64,000 nucleotides of DNA from DASUBN01 sp036000105 (GTDB lineage: Bacteria; Pseudomonadota; Gammaproteobacteria; Natronospirales; REEB76), in the NCBI GenBank assembly GCA_036000105.1, contig DASYGE010000012.1:372001-436000 (forward strand). The letters are read 5' to 3'. Numbering within the stretch: position 1 is the first letter of the stretch; each line of letters starts with the position of its first letter. The position numbers and the translations under genes are program-made. Under the pieces are notes generated by a model, which ran no database searches, had not been told where the DNA came from, and saw only the letters and a list, made by a program, of their open reading frames with translations. Below are positions 16,806 to 25,071 of this stretch, piece after piece.

Positions 16806-16904
16806 GCGCCCGTAGCTCAGCTGGGTGAGCCGGTGCTTAAAGACGAAGCGCAGCTTCGTCCCGGCGAACGACGCGACAGGAAGTCGCGGCCGGAAGGCGC
16901 ACCA
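16806..16904 (+). pseudogene. Degenerate tRNA-Arg copy with hairpin insertion
   Basis: The first 19 bases (16806-16824) are identical to the 5' end of the intact tRNA-Arg at 16941, covering the acceptor strand and D-arm start. After that the tRNA is lost: two adjacent hairpins follow (16842-16860 and 16861-16893). The segment ends GGCGCACCA, which can still pair five bases with the 5' end and mimics an acceptor with CCA. No anticodon arm can be formed, so it cannot be a working tRNA. Confidence 0.65.
16842..16893. repeat. Two-hairpin REP-like element inside the tRNA remnant
   Basis: Hairpin A is GACGAAGC/GCTTCGTC with loop GCA. Hairpin B has an outer CCGGC/GCCGG stem and an inner CGCGAC/GTCGCG stem with loop AGGAA. 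The loop motif resembles those of hairpins at 17169-17191 and 35471-35490. Confidence 0.55.
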
Positions 16905-16940
16905 GGGATGGTTGCAACTGAACATGGCAAAAGGTTTTAG

Positions 16941-17017
16941 GCGCCCGTAGCTCAGCTGGATAGAGCGACAGCCTCCGACGCTGTAGGTCACAGGTTCGAA
17001 TCCTGTCGGGCGCGCCA
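16941..17017 (+). tRNA. tRNA-Arg (anticodon CCG)
   Basis: A complete 77-base cloverleaf. The acceptor GCGCCCG pairs with CGGGCGC, the D-arm is GCTC...GAGC, and the anticodon stem ACAGC/GCTGT has loop CTCCGAC, giving anticodon CCG. The T-arm is ACAGG-TTCGAAT-CCTGT, the discriminator is G, and CCA is encoded. A strong terminator follows directly. Confidence 0.96.
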
Positions 17018-17060
17018 GCAAACAGAAAAGGGACCCACAGGGGGTCCCTTTTCTGTTTGC
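17018..17060. terminator. Long perfect inverted repeat directly after tRNA-Arg
   Basis: A 19-bp perfect stem, 17018-17036 with 17042-17060, separated by a 5-base loop. The 3' arm contains TTTT followed by CTGTTT. It begins one base after the encoded CCA and is very probably the tRNA terminator. Confidence 0.85.
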
Positions 17061-17227
17061 CCGGCCGCGCTTGCTGGGGATTCGAGCCTGTGACCATTCA
17101 ATCGGTGTTCGACAAAATCGCCGGGAGCGATTTTGAACAGCGCCGCTTCGCGGCGCTGGCCCGTAGGGCGCCGGGCAGGGATAGCCCGGCGTAATCCTGT
17201 CGAGTTCAACCAGAGATTCGGGCTCTT
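17061..17227. repeat. Hairpin-rich tail with inverted tRNA fragment
   Basis: Gene-free stretch between the tRNA terminator and the GH92 stop. At about 17076-17095 it carries the reverse complement of a tRNA T-arm (GGATTCGAGCCTGTGACC). Three hairpins follow: 17107-17138 (AAAATCGC/GCGATTTT, loop CGGGA), 17138-17158 (nine-bp CAGCGCCGC stem, loop TTC) and 17169-17191 (CGCCGGGC/GCCCGGCG, loop AGGGATA). Confidence 0.6.
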
Positions 17228-19594
17228 TCAATATCCCGACATGGAATACGGCCGGTCATTGGTCTGTGTTGCCCATGTCTTGTTGGGGGTAGCCTGCATC
17301 ACGAAATGCAGTTCGCCGCCGGCCATGATCTCCTCGTGGCGGATATAACTGCGAGTCAGAGGTTTGCCGTTTAGCGTCACGGAGCCGATGTACGGGTGGG
17401 CATCGCTCAAGCCATCGGTGACGATGATGAACTGCTTGCCGTTGGGCAGATGCAGCACCGCCTTGTCCAGGAACGGCCGGCCGATGACGTACTCGTTGCT
17501 GCCAGGGGCCACGGGATAGAAGCCCAGGGCCGTGAACACGAACCAGGCAGACATCTGGCCCAGGTCGTCGTTACCGGAGAGGCCGGCGGGGGTCGGTGCG
17601 TACTGGCTGTCCATGATCTGCTTCAGGCGCTCCTGGGTGCGCCAGGGCTGGCCTACGTAGTCATATAGATAGCCGATGTGGTGGCTGGGTTCGTTGCCAT
17701 GGGCGTAATAGCCGATGAGCCCCGAGATGTCCTCCACGTTGGCGAACTCCTTGGGATCCACCTTGGTATCGAACACGGCATCCAGCTTGGCGGCGAGTTT
17801 GTCGTCGCCGCCCAGGGCCTTGATGAGGCCGCCGGTGTCCTGGGGCTCATACCATGAGTACTGCCAGGCGTTGCCTTCGGTGTAATCGCTGCCGTAACCC
17901 ACGGCGGCGGGATCGAAGGGTTCGTTGAAGCTGCCATCGGTCTTCTTGGCGCGGATGAAGCCGGTCTTGGGATCGAACACGTTGCGCCAGTTCCCGGCAC
18001 GCTTGAAGAACTCTTGCGCGGTCTGCTTCTCGCCCATGGCTTCGGCCATGCGCGCGATGCTCCAGTCGTCGAAGGCGTATTCCACAGTCTTGGACGCGGC
18101 TTCCTTCTCCTTGTCGATGGGCACGTAGCCGAGCTGCATGTAGTACTGCAGACCATCGTAGGGGCCGTAGGTGGCAGTGCTCAGCATCGCCTTGAGGGCA
18201 TCGTGCACGGGATAACCGCGTATGCCTTTCATGTAAGCGTCGGCGATCACCGCCACCGCGTGATAGCCGATCATGCACCAGGTCTCGAGGCCTGCGTAGG
18301 ACCACACCGGCAGCATCCCGTAAGGGCTTTCCTGTTGGAACGCGATCAGGGAGTTCACGATGTCGTCGGTGTGCTTGGGCGGCTGGATGAGCGTGAGCAG
18401 GGGATGCTCGGCCCGATAGGTGTCCCACAGGGAGAAGGTCGAGTAGAAATCGAAACCCTTGGCCTTATGCACCGCGTTGTCCGGGCCCCGATAGCGGCCA
18501 TCCACGTCCATGTCGAGACTGGGCGCGAGCAGGGCATGGTAGAGCGAGGTGTAGAAACTCTTCTGCATGCCAGGCGAGGCCTGTACATCGATCACGCCCA
18601 GTGCCTTGCTCCAAGCGGCGTGTGCCGCGGCGCGCACAGAGTCGAAATCCCAGCCCGGCACTTCGCTGTCGAGGTTGAGGATGGCGTTGTCCTCGCTCAC
18701 GGGGGAGATGGCGACTTTCACCAGCAATACCCGGCTCGCCGGCACACCGAAATCGAACACGCCCTCGAGGGCGCGGCCTTCTACCTGCGCGCGGGCCTCC
18801 GGCGTATCCGCGGCAGGCGGGGCGAAGCCCTTATAGTCCAGGTCGTCTTCCCGGTCGTAGAGCGAGTGGCCCTGCAGGGCTTGTGAGAAGCGGATGGCGA
18901 AATACAGTTGCCGTCCGGGAGCCCAGCCGCGGGTCTCGCGGAAACCCGTGATCGTGCCGTCCGGCCGCACACGGATGCGGGACCACAGCACCTTGCCCGG
19001 GTAGTCGTAGATGCTGGAGCGCAGGTCCAGCAGCACATGGGCAGGCGTGTCCTGAGGGAAGGTATAGCGATGCAAGCCCACGCGTCTGGTGGTGGTGAGT
19101 TCCACGCGGGTGCCGTAATCCGAGAGGGTCACGGCGTAGTAACCGGGTTCCGCCGCTTCGCTCGCATGGTCGAAGCGCGAACGGTAACCGCTACCGGGTT
19201 TGGCCGGATCACCCGGTTCCAGTCTCACCTCGCCCGCGATGGGCATGAGCAGCACATCTCCCAGGTCCGAATGGCCGGTGCCGGAGAAATGGGTGTGAGA
19301 GAAGCCGAGGATGGAATCGTCCTCGTAACGGTAGCCCGCTGCCCATTTGTAGCCTTGGTGGAAACTGTGGTGATCCGTGTCGGGGCTGAGTTGCACCATG
19401 CCGAAGGGCACAGTGGCGCCGGGGTAGGTGTGGCCACCCTCGCCGGTGCCTATGAAGGGGTCCACCGCTGTATAGGCGGGGTCCGCGGCGGGCGCTGCAT
19501 ATGCAGGCATAACCATGGGCAGAAAAACAGCGATGGCGAGCGTGCCGTAAGCCATGCGTTTCAAGAAGGTAAGAGAAGGGCGTGTGGTCGTCAT
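17228..19594 (-). CDS. GH92-family alpha-mannosidase, periplasmic
   Basis: 788 residues from the ATG at 19594, preferred because GAGGA lies 8-9 bases upstream. It has a signal peptide (hydrophobic FLKRMAYGTLAIAVFLPMVMPAYA), then an N-terminal beta-sandwich beginning VDPFIGTGEGGHTYPGATVPFGMVQLSPDT and a catalytic (alpha/alpha)6 barrel. The GH92 signatures GNEPSHHIGYLYDYVGQPW (general acid Glu) and AGLSGNDDLGQMSAWFVF (Asp pair) are intact. GH92 enzymes are calcium-dependent exo-alpha-mannosidases, mostly alpha-1,2. It is divergent from, and very likely co-regulated with, the mannose-catabolism operon. Confidence 0.93.
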   Translation of the reverse strand: MTTTRPSLTFLKRMAYGTLAIAVFLPMVMPAYAAPAADPAYTAVDPFIGTGEGGHTYPGATVPFGMVQLSPDTDHHSFHQGYKWAAGYRYEDDSILGFSHTHFSGTGHSDLGDVLLMPIAGEVRLEPGDPAKPGSGYRSRFDHASEAAEPGYYAVTLSDYGTRVELTTTRRVGLHRYTFPQDTPAHVLLDLRSSIYDYPGKVLWSRIRVRPDGTITGFRETRGWAPGRQLYFAIRFSQALQGHSLYDREDDLDYKGFAPPAADTPEARAQVEGRALEGVFDFGVPASRVLLVKVAISPVSEDNAILNLDSEVPGWDFDSVRAAAHAAWSKALGVIDVQASPGMQKSFYTSLYHALLAPSLDMDVDGRYRGPDNAVHKAKGFDFYSTFSLWDTYRAEHPLLTLIQPPKHTDDIVNSLIAFQQESPYGMLPVWSYAGLETWCMIGYHAVAVIADAYMKGIRGYPVHDALKAMLSTATYGPYDGLQYYMQLGYVPIDKEKEAASKTVEYAFDDWSIARMAEAMGEKQTAQEFFKRAGNWRNVFDPKTGFIRAKKTDGSFNEPFDPAAVGYGSDYTEGNAWQYSWYEPQDTGGLIKALGGDDKLAAKLDAVFDTKVDPKEFANVEDISGLIGYYAHGNEPSHHIGYLYDYVGQPWRTQERLKQIMDSQYAPTPAGLSGNDDLGQMSAWFVFTALGFYPVAPGSNEYVIGRPFLDKAVLHLPNGKQFIIVTDGLSDAHPYIGSVTLNGKPLTRSYIRHEEIMAGGELHFVMQATPNKTWATQTNDRPYSMSGY

Positions 19595-19631
19595 GGCTCG
19601 GTTCCTCGATATGTCGGTCACGGAGCGCGGT

Positions 19632-19660
19632 TTGAGGCGGTGAGCGTTCGATAATATAGT
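19632..19660 (+). promoter_or_regulatory. Sigma70-type promoter for the mannose operon
   Basis: TTGAGG (19632-19637), a 17-base spacer and TATAGT (19655-19660), located 36 bases before the MFS permease start. Four of six and five of six consensus matches at ideal spacing. Confidence 0.6.
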
Positions 19661-19695
19661 GCAGCGGCCTCATCACGCCACAGGAAGCCAGCGGC

Positions 19696-20991
19696 ATGCA
19701 AGAACGTAACCCGACCCGCGATCGCCTCGCCTTCGGCGTGGTCACCGCCGTGTTCTTCATGTGGGGTTTCATCACCGTGCTCAACGACGTGCTGGTGCCA
19801 CACCTGAAGTCGGTGTTCGCCCTGGATTACACCCGCATCATGCTGATCCAGTTCTGCTTCTTCGGGGCCTATTTCCTGATGTCGCTGCCGTCCGGCAAGG
19901 TGGTGTCCAGCTTCGGTTGCAAGAACAGCATCATCCTGGGGTTGATAGTCACGGGCCTGGGGGCGCTCCTGTTCTACCCGGCGGCGCTCTTGCTGTCCTA
20001 CGGTGTGTTCCTCACGGCACTGTTCGTCCTGGCTTCCGGCATCACTTTGCTGCAGGTGGCGGCCAACCCCTATGTGAGCCTGCTCGGTCCTCCCAAAGGC
20101 GCTTCCAGCCGCCTCAACCTCTCCCAGGCCTTCAATTCCCTCGGCACCGCCATCGCGCCCAAGTTCGGGGGCCTCTTGATCCTCACCGGTGGCGTGTTGG
20201 GTAGCACGGAACTCGCCAAGCTCGACACCGCCCAGCAACTCGCTTACCGGCTGCAACAAGCCCAATCTGTGGAGATCCCTTATATAGGCATCGCCGTCAC
20301 GCTGTTCCTGTTGGCGGGCATCGTCTATCTCTTCCATCTGCCGGCGGTGCAGGAGGTGGATGTACCGGTGAAGACGGCCCATCCCTACCTCGACGTCCTG
20401 CGGCACCGGCATCTCTTCTATGGCGTCATCGCCATCTTCGTGTACGTGGGCGCGGAAGTGTCCATCGGCAGTTTCATGATCAACTACATCTCGCTGCCTG
20501 AGATCGGTGACATGCCGCAAGTCCGCGCCGCCAACTTCGTGGCGCTGTATTGGACTGGTGCCATGGTGGGGCGCTTCATCGGCTCGGCCTTGTTGCGGCG
20601 CATCGATGCGCGGCGCCTCCTGGCCGGCTTCGCCGCTGTGGCGGCGCTCCTGGTGCTCACCACCATGTTGACGAGCGGCATGGTCGCCGTGGCGAGCGTG
20701 GTGGGCATCGGTCTCTTCAACTCCATCATGTTCCCCAACATCTTCACCTTCGGGATAGAGAAGCTCGGGCCCCTCACGGGCCGGGCCTCCAGCCTGCTGG
20801 TAATGGCCATCGTGGGCGGCGCCATCATCCCCCTGGCCCAGGGTGCCCTGGCGGATACCTTTGGCGTGCATCATGCCTTCATCCTGCCCTTGTTGTGTTA
20901 CCTCTATATCGTGTTCTACGCCCTGAACGGCTCCAGGACCGACCGGCATTCGCTTCTCGCCAGGTTCAGGGATGCCTCCGCCCATGGCTGA
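19696..20991 (+). CDS. Sugar MFS permease (FucP/GluP family)
   Basis: 431 residues with about twelve membrane helices. Family marks include FFMWGFITVLNDVLVPHLKSVFALDY at the first helix, QFCFFGAYFLMSLPSG in helix 2, ASGITLLQVAANPYV, and LNLSQAFNSLGTAIAPKFG. This FucP-like sugar:H+ symporter family includes fucose, glucose/galactose and mannose transporters. It is the first gene of a four-gene plus-strand operon with a PfkB kinase, AGE isomerase and GH47 enzyme, so mannose is the likely substrate. Its stop overlaps the kinase start by eight bases. Confidence 0.9.
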   Translation: MQERNPTRDRLAFGVVTAVFFMWGFITVLNDVLVPHLKSVFALDYTRIMLIQFCFFGAYFLMSLPSGKVVSSFGCKNSIILGLIVTGLGALLFYPAALLLSYGVFLTALFVLASGITLLQVAANPYVSLLGPPKGASSRLNLSQAFNSLGTAIAPKFGGLLILTGGVLGSTELAKLDTAQQLAYRLQQAQSVEIPYIGIAVTLFLLAGIVYLFHLPAVQEVDVPVKTAHPYLDVLRHRHLFYGVIAIFVYVGAEVSIGSFMINYISLPEIGDMPQVRAANFVALYWTGAMVGRFIGSALLRRIDARRLLAGFAAVAALLVLTTMLTSGMVAVASVVGIGLFNSIMFPNIFTFGIEKLGPLTGRASSLLVMAIVGGAIIPLAQGALADTFGVHHAFILPLLCYLYIVFYALNGSRTDRHSLLARFRDASAHG

Positions 20992-21961
20992 AGTGGTCTG
21001 CTTCGGCGAGGCGCTCATCGATTTCCTGGAGCAACCCGGGCCCCGTGAAGGTACCCAGCAGTTCCTGCGCTATGCGGGGGGTGCACCGGCCAACGTGGCG
21101 GTGGCCGCGGCGCGTCTCGGCATGAGCTCCACCTTCGTCGGCATGTTCGGCCAGGACGCCTTCGCGGATTTCCTGCTGGAGAGCCTCAAAGCCGCCGGGG
21201 TATCCACTGAGTACGTGGTGCGTACCGACGAAGCCAACACCGCGCTCGCCTTCGTCACCTTGGACGATACGGGCGACCGGCGCTTCAGTTTCTATCGCCC
21301 GCCGGCGGCGGACCTGCTGTTCCGGCCGGAGCATTTCAAGCCTGAGTGCTTCGCGGCGACGAAGGTCTTCCACGTCTGCTCCAACAGTCTCACGGAAACG
21401 GAGATCGCCGCCACCACGCTCGAGGGCGTGCGGCGCGCCCGGGCTGCCGGCGCCCTGGTGAGCTTCGATCTCAACCTGCGGCCCAACCTCTGGCATCCGG
21501 ATGTGGACCCGTGCCCGCGCATCTGGTCGGTGCTAAAGGAAGCGGATGTGGTGAAGCTCTCTGCGATCGAGCTGCGCTTCCTGGCGCAAGCTGTAGGAGG
21601 AGAAGAAGCGGCTTACGCGGAGATATGGCGCGGGCGCACCCAATGGCTGCTCATCACCGACGGAGATGCGCCCATCCGACAGCTCACGCGCCGGAGCGAT
21701 GACATCCTGCCCACTTTCCCGGTGCATGCGGTGAACACCACCGGTGCCGGTGATGCCTTCGTGGCCGGACTCCTGAGCAAGTTGGTGCAGGAGAAAGTGG
21801 ACAGCAAGAACCTGGCTGCCTTCCTGGCGGACGCCGCGCGTGTGCAGGGCGCGCTGCGCCTCGCCGCCGCCTGCGGCGCCTTGGCGGTGACCCGCCATGG
21901 CACCTTCGAGGCCATGCCGAGTCGCGCGGAAGTGGAGAGCTTCCTGATGGCTCATCCATGA
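20984..21961 (+). CDS. PfkB-family sugar kinase, probable fructokinase
   Basis: 325 residues from the ATG at 20984, which overlaps the permease stop (ATGGCTGA). It opens VVCFGEALIDFL, has the sugar-binding YAGGAPANVAVAAARLG signature, the conserved NLRPNLW segment found in fructokinases, and the C-terminal catalytic motif NTTGAGDAFVAGLL with the base Asp in GAGD. PfkB members of this type phosphorylate fructose to fructose-6-phosphate. The neighbouring mannose isomerase supplies fructose, making this the committing step into glycolysis. A mannokinase is the alternative. Confidence 0.88.
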   Translation: MAEVVCFGEALIDFLEQPGPREGTQQFLRYAGGAPANVAVAAARLGMSSTFVGMFGQDAFADFLLESLKAAGVSTEYVVRTDEANTALAFVTLDDTGDRRFSFYRPPAADLLFRPEHFKPECFAATKVFHVCSNSLTETEIAATTLEGVRRARAAGALVSFDLNLRPNLWHPDVDPCPRIWSVLKEADVVKLSAIELRFLAQAVGGEEAAYAEIWRGRTQWLLITDGDAPIRQLTRRSDDILPTFPVHAVNTTGAGDAFVAGLLSKLVQEKVDSKNLAAFLADAARVQGALRLAAACGALAVTRHGTFEAMPSRAEVESFLMAHP

Positions 21962-23145
21962 GGGGTGCGCCGGATTTCCGTTCCCAAGCATTCCTGCGCG
22001 AGCATATCGCCCACACGTTGGCCTTCTATCATCCCCGCGCCATCGATCCCAAGGGCGGCTTCTACCATTACTTCAAGGACGACGGCACGGTCTACGATGC
22101 GAGCCATCGGCATCTGGTCAGCAGCACCCGCTTCGTCTTCAACTACTCTATGGCCTCGAGGGAATTCGGTAAACCTGAGTATCTCGACGCCATGGTTCAC
22201 GGCATCCGCTACCTGCGGGACGTGCATCGGGATGCCAGTAGCGGTGGCTATGCCTGGACCCTGCGGGACGGCAAACCGGAGGACCGCACCAATCATTGCT
22301 ATGGTCTCGCTTTCGTGTTGCTGGCCTATGCCAGTGCCTATAAGGCCGGTATGAGCGAGGCCGCCGCCTGGATGGAGGAGGTCTGGAATCTCTTGGAAGC
22401 ATGCTTCTGGGATGCAGAGGCGGGGCTCTACCGTGACGAAGCCTCACCCGATTGGGTGTTCAGTGCTTACCGCGGTCAGAATGCCAACATGCACATGTGC
22501 GAAGCCATGCTGGCAGCCTATGAGGCGACGGGTGCGGCCCGGTACCTGGATCGTGCCTACACCCTGGCGGACCACATGACCCGGCGTCAGGCCGAGAAAG
22601 CCGGCGGCCTCGTCTGGGAACATTACGACCTCCACTGGGAACCGGATTGGGATTACAACCGTGACGACCCCAAGCATCTGTTCCGGCCCTGGGGTTTCCA
22701 ACCCGGCCACCAGACCGAATGGGCCAAGCTCTTGTTGATCCTGGAGCGCCACCGGCCCGAAGCCTGGTTGCTGCCCACAGCCCGGCAGCTGTTCGACACT
22801 GCGCTGCTGCGTGCCTGGGACGGTGAGCACGGCGGCATCTGTTACGGTTTCGCGCCGGACGGCAGCGTCTGCGACGGAGACAAATACTTCTGGGTCCAGG
22901 CGGAATCCCTGGCGGCGGCGGCGCTCCTGGCGTTACGCAGCGGCGAAGCGAAGTACTGGGAGTGGTACCAGCGCATCTGGGCTTATTCCTGGCAGCATTT
23001 CGTGGATCATCGTTACGGCGCCTGGTACCGCATCCTCACCCGAGAGAACCAGAAATACAGCGACCAGAAAAGCCCAGCGGGCAAGGTGGATTACCACACC
23101 ATGGGCGCCTGTCATGAAGTGTTGCAGCAGCTGCGCAAGTCGTAG
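21958..23145 (+). CDS. AGE-family isomerase, probable D-mannose isomerase
   Basis: 395 residues, an (alpha/alpha)6-barrel N-acylglucosamine 2-epimerase-fold enzyme. Conserved elements are HLVSSTRFVFNYSMA, the NAMHMCEAM-like QNANMHMCEAMLAAYEATG, FQPGHQTEWAKLLL (catalytic His) and C-terminal KVDYHTMGACHEVL (second catalytic His), the arrangement of YihS/mannose isomerases. It would convert mannose to fructose. The ATG overlaps the kinase TGA by four bases (ATGA), so translation is coupled. GlcNAc epimerase is unlikely given the neighbours. Confidence 0.88.
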   Translation: MRGAPDFRSQAFLREHIAHTLAFYHPRAIDPKGGFYHYFKDDGTVYDASHRHLVSSTRFVFNYSMASREFGKPEYLDAMVHGIRYLRDVHRDASSGGYAWTLRDGKPEDRTNHCYGLAFVLLAYASAYKAGMSEAAAWMEEVWNLLEACFWDAEAGLYRDEASPDWVFSAYRGQNANMHMCEAMLAAYEATGAARYLDRAYTLADHMTRRQAEKAGGLVWEHYDLHWEPDWDYNRDDPKHLFRPWGFQPGHQTEWAKLLLILERHRPEAWLLPTARQLFDTALLRAWDGEHGGICYGFAPDGSVCDGDKYFWVQAESLAAAALLALRSGEAKYWEWYQRIWAYSWQHFVDHRYGAWYRILTRENQKYSDQKSPAGKVDYHTMGACHEVLQQLRKS

Positions 23146-23159
23146 CAGCGAGGAGAGCC

Positions 23160-24542
23160 GTGATGATGCAGCGTGACTACGTATATGCGGCAGTGCTTGG
23201 TCTGGCGTCCCTGGCCACAGGGTCTGCCTGGGCTGCGGAGCCGGCAGCCGAAGCACCGGCGGTCACCGCCGCGCGCGTCAAGGCGGAGTTCCTCCACGGT
23301 TGGCGGAACTACGAGAAGTACGCTTGGGGTCACGACGAGCTCATGCCCCTGAGCCTCAAACCTCATGACTGGTACGGCCAGTCATTGTTCATGACCCCGG
23401 TGGATGCGCTCGACACCCTCGTGCTCATGGGCCTCAAGGACGAAGCCGACAAGGACCGGGCGCTCATCGACACGCAGCTCAGCTTCGACAAGGATATCTA
23501 CGTCAAGAACTTCGAGATCACCATCCGGCTCCTGGGCGGGCTCTTGTCCAGCTACGAACTCACGGGTGACAAGCGTCTGCTGGAACTCGCCACGGATCTG
23601 GGGAACAGGCTGTCACCGGCCTTCGCTTCGCCCACGGGCATGCCCTACCAGTTCGTGAACCTGCGTAACGGCAAGGTGAAGGGTGCTGAGAGCAACCCGG
23701 CCGAGACCGGCTCGCTGCTCCTGGAGTTCGGCACCTTGAGCCAGCTCACGGGCGATCAGCGCTACTACGCCGAAGCCAAGCGCGCGCTGGTGGCGACTTA
23801 TAACCGGCGTTCGTCCATCGGCCTCGTGGGCGACGGCATCAACGTCGAGACCGGCAAGTGGGTGAGCACCGATTCCCACATCAGCGGCGGTATCGATTCC
23901 TATTACGAATACCTGTGGAAGTGCTGGGTGCTGTTCGGGGACAAGGATTGCCTCGCCATGTGGAAGACCAGCATCGCCGCCGTGGACAAGTACCTGCCGG
24001 ACGAGGTGGACGGCAGCCTGTGGTACGGCCATGCAGACATGAACAGCGGCAAGCGCAGCACCACGGAGTACGGTGCGCTGGATGCCTATTTCCCAGCGGT
24101 GCTGGCCTTCTCCGGTGATCTCACCCGGGCGAAGCGCCTGCAGGATTCCTCATACAAGATGTGGGATCTGTATGGCATCGAACCGGAAGTGCTGAACTAC
24201 AAGACCATGCAAGTGGAATATCCTGGCTATGAACTACGGCCGGAGATCGTGGAGTCGACTTATTATCTTTATCATTTCACCGGCGACCCGGCTTACCAGG
24301 TCCACGCCCGCAAGATGTTCGCCGACTTCGTGAAATATTGCCGCGCGCCGAATGGTTATGCGGCCCTGAAGAGCGTAGTGACCAAGCAGCAGCGGGACGA
24401 TATGGAGAGCTACGTCTTCGCCGAGACATTCAAGTATTTCTACCTGATCTTCGCGCCGGCCTCGACGCTGGATTTCGACAAGGTGGTGTTCAACACCGAA
24501 GCTCACCCGCTGCGGCGCGATCAGCCGGCAGCGGGTGGTTGA
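23160..24542 (+). CDS. GH47-family alpha-mannosidase, secreted
   Basis: 460 residues with a signal peptide (YAAVLGLASLATGSAWA). GH47 hallmarks are clear: FLHGWRNYEKYAWGHDELMPLS at the start of the barrel, DALDTLVLMGL, YELRPEIVESTYYLYHFTGDP, ESYVFAETFKYFYLIF and the calcium-binding FNTEAHPLRR. GH47 are inverting, calcium-dependent alpha-1,2-mannosidases best known from eukaryotic glycoprotein processing; bacterial members are uncommon, with Caulobacter the known example. The start may be GTG 23160 or ATG 23163 after GAGGAG. It closes the mannose operon 14 bases after the isomerase. Confidence 0.92.
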   Translation: MMMQRDYVYAAVLGLASLATGSAWAAEPAAEAPAVTAARVKAEFLHGWRNYEKYAWGHDELMPLSLKPHDWYGQSLFMTPVDALDTLVLMGLKDEADKDRALIDTQLSFDKDIYVKNFEITIRLLGGLLSSYELTGDKRLLELATDLGNRLSPAFASPTGMPYQFVNLRNGKVKGAESNPAETGSLLLEFGTLSQLTGDQRYYAEAKRALVATYNRRSSIGLVGDGINVETGKWVSTDSHISGGIDSYYEYLWKCWVLFGDKDCLAMWKTSIAAVDKYLPDEVDGSLWYGHADMNSGKRSTTEYGALDAYFPAVLAFSGDLTRAKRLQDSSYKMWDLYGIEPEVLNYKTMQVEYPGYELRPEIVESTYYLYHFTGDPAYQVHARKMFADFVKYCRAPNGYAALKSVVTKQQRDDMESYVFAETFKYFYLIFAPASTLDFDKVVFNTEAHPLRRDQPAAGG

Positions 24543-24549
24543 ACCCCCG

Positions 24550-25041
24550 TCAGCCCTTCGCCGAAGCCGGGACTTTGCGCGCGAAGAAGCCGATGATGAG
24601 GCCGAACAGGATCATGGCCAGCAGGTTCTCCAGGAAACCGGCCAGCTTGAAGCTGGCGACGAAACCCTGGATGCTGAATTCAGGCCGGAAGGGCGCCGCC
24701 GACAAGGGCACCACGAGATAAGTCATCACGAAATAGATGATCACGCCGGCGATGACGCCAGTCGTCTGCCAGCGTTTGCGCATGGCCGGCAGCTTCGCAG
24801 TGACGCCCATGTAGATGGCGGCGATCAATATGGCCATGGCCCATTGCAGCACGAGCCCCAAGACCGCAGTGGCAGCTCCGCCGCTGAATGATGCTTTGCC
24901 GATGAGGCCGCTGGCGATGGCGTGCATGATCACTATCGGGTTGAACCCGCTGATCAACGAAGCCGAGCCGATGTCGATGGTGCCGCCGATCAGGCCGCCC
25001 AAAAGTATGGCGGTCACTACGGGATATTTTCCGATATTCAT
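24550..25041 (-). CDS. Four-helix integral membrane protein
   Basis: 163 residues, no signal peptide. Probable membrane helices are at about 8-30 (VVTAILLGGLIGGTIDIGSASLI), 56-80, 92-112 (GVIAGVIIYFVMTYLVVPLSA) and 133-153 (LENLLAMILFGLIIGFFA). The pattern GGTIDIGSASLI...IASGLIG resembles proteins annotated as YagU/DUF1440-like, but I am not sure of the family. Its stop is only seven bases from the GH47 stop in convergent orientation. Confidence 0.7.
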   Translation of the reverse strand: MNIGKYPVVTAILLGGLIGGTIDIGSASLISGFNPIVIMHAIASGLIGKASFSGGAATAVLGLVLQWAMAILIAAIYMGVTAKLPAMRKRWQTTGVIAGVIIYFVMTYLVVPLSAAPFRPEFSIQGFVASFKLAGFLENLLAMILFGLIIGFFARKVPASAKG

Positions 25042-25071
25042 ACTGAGCTACTCCAGGTGGTCAGTGGATGA

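Noticed and set aside
16800..17231. Minus-strand reading frames over tRNA-Arg encoding RIRTCDLQRRRLSLYPAEL-type peptides
   Set aside because: This is the well-known artefact produced by translating tRNA genes and their antisense; the tRNA explains the DNA.
19618..21018. A 466-codon minus-strand frame opposite the MFS permease
   Set aside because: It is antisense to a clear permease, is very rich in Glu/Gln/His/Gly, and has no signal, domain or ribosome site.
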